Assembly: GCA_051453625.1 (NCBI GenBank)
Contig: JBOZIK010000001.1
Coordinates: 157,429,848 to 157,493,847, forward strand
Length of the DNA stretch: 64,000 nt
Source of the DNA: Welwitschia mirabilis
Taxonomy: Eukaryota; Gnetophyta; Gnetopsida; Welwitschiales
Direction of reading: 5' to 3'
The notes below the pieces were generated by a model. That model saw only the letters and a list, made by a program, of their open reading frames with translations. It made no database searches and was not told where the DNA came from. Below, one piece after another: positions 44,787-53,510 of this stretch (position 1 is the first letter of the stretch; each line of letters opens with the position of its first letter). Both the position numbers and the translations under genes were made by a program.

Positions 44787-47700
44787 TATGGTATATAACA
44801 CATAATACACATCACACAATAAGAGCACATGAGTAGCACACAAGACACTGCATACAATATGTAAGTACACACCATATAAAAAAAACACACACGTAACATA
44901 CAACATACAAAAAATAGCATATAAGTAACATGCAATACATAAGTAAAACAAGTAGAATGTAGGATAGAACACACAAGAAAAGTATACAAGTATCACATTG
45001 TAGACAAGAAAAGTATGTAAGTATCATAACACACATAGCATACAAGACACAAGTAACACATGTCATATATGATACACAAGTAGCATACATCATATGAAAC
45101 ACATGACATAAAAGAAAAGTAAATAAAGTGGCATACAACATATAGTACACAAGTAAAAATAGCATATAAAAGAAGAATAAAAGTAGTACACACCACATAA
45201 ATAACAACTATTATTTAAAAAAACACATAAGTAGAACATAATACATAATGTGTAAGTATCACACAATACACAAGTAACATGCATTACAAAAGTAAGACAA
45301 GTAACATAAAGAAAACAACACATAGTAAACAAGAAAAACACATGCAAAAAAAAACACATAACCCAATATGGAAAAACTAACTATTTCCTTTGCCCTATAT
45401 AATCTCATACACACATATGTATTGCAACCCAAATCTTGCTTAGAGGTTTATTAAGCCTTAAAATTATAGGGTATCTTTTTAGTAACATAAAACACAAGTA
45501 TCACATAATACACAAGTAACACAAGTGGCATACAACACACAACACATAGTAAGTAACGTATAAGAAAAACACACCAGTAGCACATAACTTAGGAGAAAAT
45601 ATTAATGTCATAAGGATTCTAAGATATATCATAAGGAATGTGAAAGAGAGGTAGTGCATCAAGGTGGAAGAATAGCCCAAGAATCCATTAGCCTATACTC
45701 AAAGTCTTGGGGGGTGAGAATGAAAGACTTATAATCAAATACAATAGATATTTAGACTTTTATTCTTAACATATATATTAATATAAGTCCATTATACAAG
45801 GCCAAAACATGCCACTCAATCATGAACTACCATAGATCTAGTTGTATGCACAAGTAATGCTTACTAAGCCAATCATAGATCCTCCATATACCTAACTAGA
45901 TGACAGATGGGTAAAAGAGGTTTACAAGATTAGGTTTCTGTAGAGGGAAACTAAAGCCTAGCCATTGATCTTAAACCAAACCTTAGTATATCAAGAAACT
46001 TATGCCAATAAAGGTACTTATTGTGATTTATTCATAGTATGATCCATTTTCAAGTGGCCTAGCCTAAACGAGAACATACATGAGAAAAGCACAAAAGTAG
46101 CACATAGAAACAAGTAAGATGTAACACATAATGCATAAGAATCACATAAGTAGCACACTGCAAATAAAAAAAAAACACACACACACACACACACACAAAA
46201 AAAAAAGGTTGCACATAGAATACAAAACACAACACGGAAGTAATGCAAGTAGCATACATAACACAACACAGAATACAGAAGTACAATGCAATACATAAAT
46301 AACAAAAAACATTCAATTAACATAAAAACATAAATAACATAAAGCACATAATACAACTTAAAATGGATGTCACCCCTTTTTTCAATGGATAGAAGCTTAA
46401 GTGTTATTACTATAAGAGTTATATTTTAAGGAAAATGTAAAAGATGTAATGCATTAAAATGGTGGAATAGCCCAACCATCCATCAGCCTTCTATCAAAGT
46501 CCTAGGTCATAAGGGTCTGAGAATGGATGCCTTATAATCAAATAAAGTTAGTATTTATACTTTCCTTATTGACATATAATTTAAGATAAATTTAGCATAT
46601 AGTATCGAAGAACACCCCCCACCTATGTTCTCTCATAAGTCTGACAGTGTGCACATAGAGCCTCCATGTACCTAACTCAATCATAGGTAAGATATGGATA
46701 AAATACGATTTTTAAGCTTGGCTTTCTAAAGAGAAAAATCAAAACCTAATCATTGAGCTACAATCTAAGTCTAAAACATAAAGAAGCATATGTCAATGAA
46801 GGAGGTCATTATGATTAATATGAAGAAAGATTTATTTTTCAGTAAGATAGCTTTAAATGAAAACTAGCATAAGAAAAACATAGAATTAGCACATAGAAAA
46901 CAAATATAACACATAGCACACAAGAAGAAAACAACACAAAACACACAAAAAAAGACACAAAAGTAGCAAACAACACACAAAAAAAAAAGCACATAAGTAG
47001 CATGTAGCATAGAACACATAACATGTAAGTAATGTAGCACATTAGTAACATAAAGCACATAAGTCATACAAGTAGAAAAGATAACATAACACATAACACA
47101 TAAGAAAAATACATAAGTAGCACACAACACTCAAGTAATATACAAAACATAAATGGCATACCATACATAACCCAAAAACAAATGCCATCTCTATTTTTTA
47201 CTGGATAAAATTCTATGAATTTATAAGCTCATATAATAGCTTGGAAGTTAGTTTTATATTCATAAGGATTATAAGACATATTTTAAGAAATATAGAAAAG
47301 AGATAGTGCATCAAGATCAAGTAATAGCACAATCATCAATTATCCTACTCTCAAAGTCCTAAGTCCAACGGATGTGAGAATGGAAGCCTTATTATTAAAT
47401 GCAGTTGATTTTCAAACTTTTCTTCTTAACATATGGTTTAAAATAGATTCGGCATACAAGTTAAGGAATGCCCACCAGCTGTGATCTGTAACAGGTCTAA
47501 GTAGGCTTGATGGTACACATAATATTGTTTGCTAAGCCAAAAAAAGAGCCTCCATATGCCTAGCTTAATCATAAGCAAGAGATGGGTAAAATGGAAGTTT
47601 ATGCTTGGCTTTCTATAGAGGGAAACCAAAGCCCTAATCACTAAGCTACAATATAAGCCTAATATATAAAGAAACATATCTCAATTAAGGAAGTTATTAT

Positions 47701-48440
47701 GACCAATTTTAAGAAATATTAATTTTTGAGTGAGTTAGCGTAAAGTAAGGACAAACATTAAAAAAAACAAAAGTAGCAATACAACACATAGGACACAAAA
47801 AGCATGAAGCTCACGAGTAGCGTATAACATATCAAAAAAGCACATAACACAAAAGTAAATAGCACACAAGTAACATATATAGCATAGTACACCACACATA
47901 GTAAAAACATTCAAATGGCATATAACACACATATAACACACAACACTTAAATATTATATGGAACACAAATAGCATATAATAAACAACATAAAACCTAAAA
48001 AGGTTGTCATCCGTTTTTTCAACTGATACAAGTTTATGGATGCATAAGATCATCTAATAGCTTAGGAATAAGTGTTATTAAGTGTTATAACTTATATTTT
48101 AAAAAAAATGGAAGAGATGTGATGCATCAAGATGGAGGAATAACCAAAACCATCTGTTATACTATTCTCAAAGTCATAGGTCCTAATATTATGAGAATGG
48201 AATTTTTATAATCAAATTCAATCAGTGTTTAGATTGTCCTTCCTAACATATAGTTTATAATAAGTTCATCATATAGCATCAAGAAATGCTCACTGCCTAT
48301 GATCTATCATAGGTCTAACAGTATACACAAACACATCTTACCAAGCTAAGAAGAAAGTCTTCATACACACAAATTTATCATAGGAAAGAAATAGGTAAAA
48401 TAGGGTTTAAATCTTACATTTTTTTATAAAATGAAACTAT
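44787..48440. repeat. Macrosatellite array, first group: about 0.8 kb units
   Basis: Units alternate a block made of short words such as ACACAAGTAGCACATA, ACATAAGTAACAC and GCACATAAGTAGCA with a non-repetitive spacer of about 0.5 kb. Word blocks are at about 44787-45368, 45482-45590, 46066-46352, 46858-47172 and 47756-47995. The spacer is conserved between units: the anchor GAGAATG followed by CTTATAATCAAA starts at 45716, 46519, 47376 and 48193, giving periods of 803, 857 and 817 bases. Other shared anchors are AGAGATAGTGCATCAAGATGG-like text, CTATGATCT..CATAGGTCTA and AGGTTTAAGCTTGGCTTTCT-like text. No credible coding capacity on either strand. Confidence 0.8.
46169..46199. repeat. (AC)n microsatellite inside a macrosatellite block
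   Basis: A pure AC run between two A runs. A similar run lies at 50178-50203 in another block, so AC expansion occurs repeatedly within these word blocks. Confidence 0.95.
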
Positions 48441-49440
48441 GTTACTCCAACCTAATCCCTAGGAATTAGGGCAATCCCTTTTTTTCTTTTCTCTTCTCTT
48501 TCTCCCTTAGCTGGATCAGTTCTACCTATTTTCTCTTTTCCCTTTTCCCTTCCCATCCTCCTTCTTCTCAATACTTTTTTTCTTCCTTATTTCTTCCTTA
48601 TCTCATTTCTTTCCCTTCCTTTCCCTTCTAACCTTACCTTTATCACTCATATTCCATGCCTTGAATGTGTAATCCAAGGTTATTTCATAACTTAGGCATG
48701 GAATCTAACTCCGTTTCATGCCTCAGGCATGGAAGAGTGCTTCAGCCTCTTCCCTTGATTTGATCTCTAGTCTTTGCGTTAATACAGCTTAACATGATAC
48801 TACTTCTTTGGCATAAAAACATTCTTTTAGTCTGTCTCTAATCTTCTAACTCTAAAGCATTAGCAAGACCCCTTTAAGCATGGTCCTTCACTCTAAAGAT
48901 TCCACCTCATCCCATGTACTTCATTTTTCATCCCCTTTACTTTTTCTCCATTTTCTCTACCCATTCCTTCCCTTCCTCCTCCTTCTTCCTTTCTCCATTT
49001 CATCCCTTTTCATCCCCTCTTCCTTTAATAACTAATCAGATTCCATATCTTGGACATGAAATCCAACTTGATCCATGCCTTAACCATGGAATCCTAATCA
49101 CTTTCATGTCCTAAATGTGGAACCTATAAGTAGACTTCATTCCTTTACAGGATGAAGACATCTAGTCGCTTGTGTAGATAAAATTCAAATGGAATATCTA
49201 GTTTTATGGTAGATAGAAGATATAAATCTCCAATAGCCTTTTTCTGTAATGATCAAACTAGCTCTAGGACTCACTGTATAATGAGACATCTTCCTTAATA
49301 CCAAACCCCAAGTTTCCTCCTTCCTCACCTCTCCCTCATTTTCCTTTCCGTTGTTTCCCTTTTTCTTACCTTTCCTTATTTAACCTCATCTTCCTTTACC
49401 TAAATACAACATACAAGAAGGCAAGAAAAATTACTCTTCC
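48441..49440. repeat. Pyrimidine-rich modules with CATGCC/GGCATG palindromic motifs
   Basis: Two modules, at about 48478-48740 and 48930-49135, each combine a long C/T-rich tract with motifs of the form CCATGCCTN3-7ATGG or its arms: GGCATGGAATC, CATGCCTCAGGCATGG, CCATGCCTTAACCATGG, TCATGTCCTAAATGTGGA. A third C/T tract follows at about 49310-49400. The region separates the two groups of the macrosatellite. No gene recognised; a Phe/Pro/Ser-rich plus-strand frame at 48914-49114 is a by-product of the C/T tract. Confidence 0.55.
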
Positions 49441-50171
49441 ACCTACTTAAGTTTTACTTGATGAATGGAGGTCTTATGAGCCTTAAGACTATAGGATAGC
49501 TTGGCAGGAACATACAACAAGAAAATAACATGAGTATTATACAAAATAAAGCACATAACAGATAAGTAACACCAAGCATATAAGTAATAGCATAAAAGAA
49601 AAGCATATAAATAGCACACAAGAAAGTTGTATATGTAGCACATAACACACACAAAAAAAGGGAAAAGTACATAAGTAGTGCATAGCACATGAGATATAAA
49701 TTCACATGTAGTATACAACACATAAGTACAACATAAGTAACACATCGCACGCAACACACAATGCAGAATAAAAGCACACAAGTAATATATCACATAAATA
49801 ACATATAGTACACAAGGCACATGATACATAAGAAAATCACACGAGAAAAACACCTAAGTGGCATGCACATCACATATAACACATAATATAATGGGAAAAC
49901 AAACTATTATCGTAATAGTGCCCTAAAATGGACCACAACCCAAAATAAACATGATCTTTTGTTTAACAGATAAAGGTACATCAAAGCCTAATATTGTAAG
50001 ATAGCTTAGGAATAACATATAGCACATAATTAGTGTATAGCACACAATACATAGCACACAAGTAACACACTACCTAAAAATTATGTATACTATGTAACTA
50101 GCATAGAACCTCTAATACATAGTGTAAAAGAAAAGCATATTAGTAGCATATAACAAAAACACACATGTAAT

Positions 50172-50207
<36 letters not shown>

Positions 50208-50787
50208 CAAAAGGAAACGAAAAGAAAAGAAAGATAAGAAAAAAGCACACAACATATAGCACAAATGTATCATATGACACAAAAGAAATATAAATAGTGT
50301 ACAAGATAAAGTATAGAACACACAAATAGCATATAATACACAAGTAATATAAGTACTATATAGCACACAACACAGATTGCAAAAGAAAAGCACATGAGAA
50401 AGCATAAAAGTAGCATACAAAACATATAATACATGATATAATGGAAAAACAAAATGTTCCTATAATAGTACCTCTAGCTCTACTTGATATAATACATATA
50501 ACTATACTACAACCTAAAAAGGATACCACTCCTTTATTTGATGGAGAAAGGTCTATGAAGTCCTAAGATTGTAAGATGGCTTGTAACATATAGCACATAA
50601 GCAACACAAGTAGCATGTATTACATAACATAAAAAGGAAGCACACAACACATGGTACAAAAGCAACAAATAATACACAAATGGCATATATTGCACTAGTA
50701 ACAAAATTAGCATAGAGCATAAAATAGCATAATTAGCATACATAACAAAACATACAAAAAAATCACCCAAGTAGCTCATTGCTTGAG
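49441..50787. repeat. Macrosatellite array, second group: about 0.5-0.57 kb units
   Basis: Same word blocks as the first group, at about 49505-49892, 50010-50440 and 50580-50787, but with a shorter spacer. Each unit has TGATGGAG-AAGGTCTATGA-like text, then CCTAAGATTGTAAGATAGCT (anchor near 49492, 49998 and 50571), then the words. The same spacer module is seen in shortened form at 45440-45480, 47190-47250 and 48005-48060 in the first group, so the groups share ancestry. The last block ends at the petB fragment. Confidence 0.75.
50178..50203. repeat. (AC)n microsatellite
   Basis: Pure AC run followed by an A/G-rich tract (AAAGGAAACGAAAAGAAAAG). Confidence 0.95.
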
Positions 50788-51117
50788 GTCAATCGGCCTA
50801 CACTAAAAATTCCATGTAATAACTCTATCAAAGGAGAACCTATTATAGGAATAACTTTAGATACGCCTATCACATTTTTTACTGCTCAATAACCAATTTA
50901 GTCCTAGGATAAAGAATAGCTGATTACACTAAAAGGGACAGTCAATATGGCTAATACTACATAAGTTACCCAAGTTAATTCATAAGGTTTTTTAAATCCA
51001 CCCATGAGATAAACACGGAACATGTGTAAAATCATCATTAGAATGATTATGCTTACTAACCATCGATGAATTGATCAAATTAATAAACCAAAATTGACTT
51101 TGACCATTATGTACTGA
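50788..51117 (-). pseudogene. petB: Plastid petB (cytochrome b6) fragment in nuclear DNA
   Basis: petB encodes cytochrome b6 of the thylakoid cytochrome b6f complex. The minus strand reads, in one frame of about 110 codons: [89 protein letters not shown] and ELLHGIFSVGRL. Both helix-B haem-ligand His residues (in SIHRW and MILHMF) are kept. Stops replace Trp or Gln in the LPWDQIGYW region and Trp after FGLLI. Neither the start nor the C-terminal part is present. The density of stops shows it is not expressed as protein. Insert edges lie where macrosatellite text ends (about 50788) and in unassigned sequence (after 51117). Confidence 0.9.
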
Positions 51118-51583
51118 AGGTTCTTCAAACAATTTGAATCATCGAGATAAAAAGAATTCAATTTTTTTTTACCAAAAAGGTCTACGGTTTAAGCCCATAT
51201 AGCCTTAAACATTTTAATACTCTATTTTTAAAGTTTAAAAACTCAAGAAAAATGAACATTGAGCCTTGAATAACAACCTTAAAAACCTTAACTTTCTTAT
51301 GAGGAGTTTTTAATTCATTATTAGCAAACGTGGTAGGCCCAATTTGGATCAGACAAAAAATCTAGAGGCTCACTAACAACTAGGATCTCATGATGTTCAT
51401 TCTATTTATAAAAATTTTATAAAACTTTTAAAAATCTTACTACAAAACAATTTTTTCAACAGAAAAAAATACCTTGCTATCATAGTTCCATAAACAAAGA
51501 AAAATGTTTCTAAAGGTCGAAACATGTAGACAACCAGTGAATATTTCTGGGTACACAGTTAACTAGAGCTAATTAGAACTAAT
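51118..51583. other. Unassigned sequence between the petB and trnF fragments
   Basis: It lies within the block that interrupts the macrosatellite. I could not match it to a plastid or nuclear feature. In plastomes petB and trnF are far apart, so this stretch may hide the junction of two joined fragments. Confidence 0.4.
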
Positions 51584-51656
51584 TACCAAGAATAAAAATT
51601 GAACTGGTAACATGAGGATTTTTAGTTCTCTGCTCTACCAACTAAGCTATCTTGGC
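51584..51656 (-). pseudogene. trnF-GAA: Plastid trnF-GAA pseudogene, full length
   Basis: The minus strand matches plastid tRNA-Phe over all 73 bases: it begins GCCAAGATAGCTTAGTTGGT and contains AGCAGAGAACTAAAAATCCTC and CCAGTTCAA. The anticodon GAA is now AAA and the anticodon stem has a G-to-A mismatch. The T-stem is also disrupted. The acceptor stem, although changed from the usual sequence, still pairs (GCCAAGA with TCTTGGT). It is not likely to be functional. Confidence 0.92.
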
Positions 51657-51661
51657 TGTTG

Positions 51662-51707
51662 TGGCAAACATGAGGATTTTCAATCCTCTGCTCTACCAAC
51701 TGAAGGA
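51662..51707 (-). pseudogene. trnF-GAA: Partial second copy of trnF-GAA
   Basis: Five bases beyond the full-length copy and in the same orientation lies a 46-base partial copy covering the D-arm end, anticodon arm and variable loop: AGTTGGTAGAGCAGAGGATT then GAAAATCCTC. Here the GAA anticodon and its stem are intact, unlike in the longer copy. Tandem trnF pseudogenes are known from plastomes of some angiosperm lineages, so the duplication may pre-date transfer. Confidence 0.85.
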
Positions 51708-51897
51708 TTTATTCAATGAAATAATAGTAGGATCAATCTATGTTTTATGCTATAGATATTAGAATTGATATAGTCTATTTTTATCAACTTGAATTATTTC
51801 TTTTTATCAATATCTATTTTTTTTCTTTATTCTACGTTTAGAAATATTTTGCCAACTCGATGTAGTACTAGAAATTTTGATTTTTGAAATAAGGGTT
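51708..51897 (-). other. Plastid trnL-trnF intergenic spacer (nuclear copy)
   Basis: AT-rich sequence between trnF and the trnL 3' exon, in the same order as in land-plant plastomes. Confidence 0.7.
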
Positions 51898-52002
51898 TGG
51901 GATAGAGGGACTTGAACCCTCGTAGTCTTGTAAACCAATAGATTTTCTCACTACTTCAACTTGCATTGTTGCTATTTGCATTAGTGTTGTAATTAACCTA
52001 TA
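51898..52002 (-). pseudogene. trnL-UAA: Plastid trnL-UAA 3' exon and intron end (nuclear copy)
   Basis: The plus strand reads GGGATAGAGGGACTTGAACC, the sequence of the widely used trnL 3'-exon primer, followed by the last part of the group I intron (on the minus strand GAAAATCTATTGGTTTACAA). It runs into the 717-base gap, and the remaining intron sequence resumes at 52720. Confidence 0.92.
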
Positions 52003-52719
52003 NNNNNNNNNNNNNNNNNNNNNNNNNNNNNNNNNNNNNNNNNNNNNNNNNNNNNNNNNNNNNNNNNNNNNNNNNNNNNNNNNNNNNNNNNNNNNNNNNN
52101 NNNNNNNNNNNNNNNNNNNNNNNNNNNNNNNNNNNNNNNNNNNNNNNNNNNNNNNNNNNNNNNNNNNNNNNNNNNNNNNNNNNNNNNNNNNNNNNNNNNN
52201 NNNNNNNNNNNNNNNNNNNNNNNNNNNNNNNNNNNNNNNNNNNNNNNNNNNNNNNNNNNNNNNNNNNNNNNNNNNNNNNNNNNNNNNNNNNNNNNNNNNN
52301 NNNNNNNNNNNNNNNNNNNNNNNNNNNNNNNNNNNNNNNNNNNNNNNNNNNNNNNNNNNNNNNNNNNNNNNNNNNNNNNNNNNNNNNNNNNNNNNNNNNN
52401 NNNNNNNNNNNNNNNNNNNNNNNNNNNNNNNNNNNNNNNNNNNNNNNNNNNNNNNNNNNNNNNNNNNNNNNNNNNNNNNNNNNNNNNNNNNNNNNNNNNN
52501 NNNNNNNNNNNNNNNNNNNNNNNNNNNNNNNNNNNNNNNNNNNNNNNNNNNNNNNNNNNNNNNNNNNNNNNNNNNNNNNNNNNNNNNNNNNNNNNNNNNN
52601 NNNNNNNNNNNNNNNNNNNNNNNNNNNNNNNNNNNNNNNNNNNNNNNNNNNNNNNNNNNNNNNNNNNNNNNNNNNNNNNNNNNNNNNNNNNNNNNNNNNN
52701 NNNNNNNNNNNNNNNNNNN
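52003..52719. other. Assembly gap (717 N) inside the trnL intron copy
   Basis: The known parts of the trnL intron flank this gap on both sides. In plastomes the two visible parts are usually only a few hundred bases apart, so the gap is either over-estimated or holds an extra insertion. Confidence 0.95.
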
Positions 52720-52830
52720 CAAAAAAGATTTACCTTATCCAAAAAAAAGAAGACCTCCATTTTGGTTAATTCATATTTATTCATTATAATAGCTTCCATT
52801 GAGTCTCTGCGCCTATCCCTCTTACGAAAA
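52720..52830 (-). pseudogene. trnL-UAA: Plastid trnL-UAA intron fragment reaching the P6 region
   Basis: The plus strand reads ATTCATTATAATAGCTTCCA then TTGAGTCTCTGCGCCTATCC. The second part matches the conserved site flanking the trnL intron P6 loop, with one A-to-G difference. Similarity ends at about 52830, just before the loop's other side, and macrosatellite words begin by 52853. The 5' exon is absent. Confidence 0.88.
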
Positions 52831-52849
52831 GGAAGGTATAACCTACCTC

Positions 52850-53510
52850 TATGCACACAACACGTTGCACACAAGTAATAAACCATACACAAGTAGCATA
52901 CAACATAATAGTAACATAAGTAGCATAGAATACACAACACACAACATACAAAAAAAGTATACAAGTAGCACACAGTACACAATATAAATGTAATATACAA
53001 CAATTAGTATAAAACACATAAGTACTACAAGTAACATACAACACATAGCAGACAAGTATCACATAGCACATACTACACATAGTACACAAGTAACACATAT
53101 CACCAAAAATAAAATAAAATAAAATAAAAAGTAGACACGCAGAACATACCACACAAATAACATACAGTACACAAGTAACACAGGTAGCATATAGATCATA
53201 GCACATAAGACAAACACACAAGAAGAGTATACAAGTAGTAGAAAAATATAAAAGAAGAGTATACAAGTAGCACATAGGAAATAACATGCAATATAAAAAT
53301 AGGATAATACATAAAAAGTATAACACATGAAACCAAAGTAATATGAAGGACACATGTGGTACACAACACACAAGTAATGTAAGGATCATATGATATGCAA
53401 TATACAATATACGAAAAAAGCATATAAGTAGCACCTAGCACACAACACATAATAAAAGCATAAAAGTATTACACAAAACATAACACATAGCAAAGACTAG
53501 CATATATTCA
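52850..53510. repeat. Macrosatellite word block beyond the plastid insert
   Basis: Same short words (ACACAAGTAGCATACAACA, ACATAAGTACTACAAGTAAC, ACACATAGTACACAAGTAAC) as the blocks at 44.8-50.8 kb, including an AAAATAAAATAAAATAAAAT run. The minus strand happens to lack stops over long distances and yields Cys/Tyr/Leu-rich frames that are not genes. Confidence 0.85.

Noticed and set aside
48914-49114. Plus-strand 66-codon frame with Phe/Pro/Ser-rich start
   Set aside because: It is the translation of a C/T tract in a duplicated non-coding module.
44727-50779. Many overlapping minus-strand frames of 60-136 codons rich in Cys, Tyr, Leu and Phe
   Set aside because: They are the translation of the short satellite words (TATGTGCTACTTGTGT-like), which happen to lack stop codons. 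They appear in several frames at once and change frame between units, so they are not genes.
50788-51117. Mitochondrial cytochrome b (cob) instead of petB
   Set aside because: The residues around the haem-ligand His and the following segment ([17 protein letters not shown]) follow plastid cytochrome b6, not mitochondrial cytochrome b.
51868-53003. Frames of 284 and 336 codons
   Set aside because: Most of their length is assembly gap. The sequenced ends are trnL intron, trnL exon and satellite.
52784-53450. A 216-codon minus-strand frame with many apparent membrane segments, and overlapping frames
   Set aside because: Same cause: stop-poor satellite words. The hydrophobic pattern follows the repeat, not a protein family.
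44787-53510. CRISPR-like array because of regular repeats and spacers
   Set aside because: The spacers are conserved between units and are hundreds of bases long, the words are degenerate, and the DNA is clearly plant nuclear.
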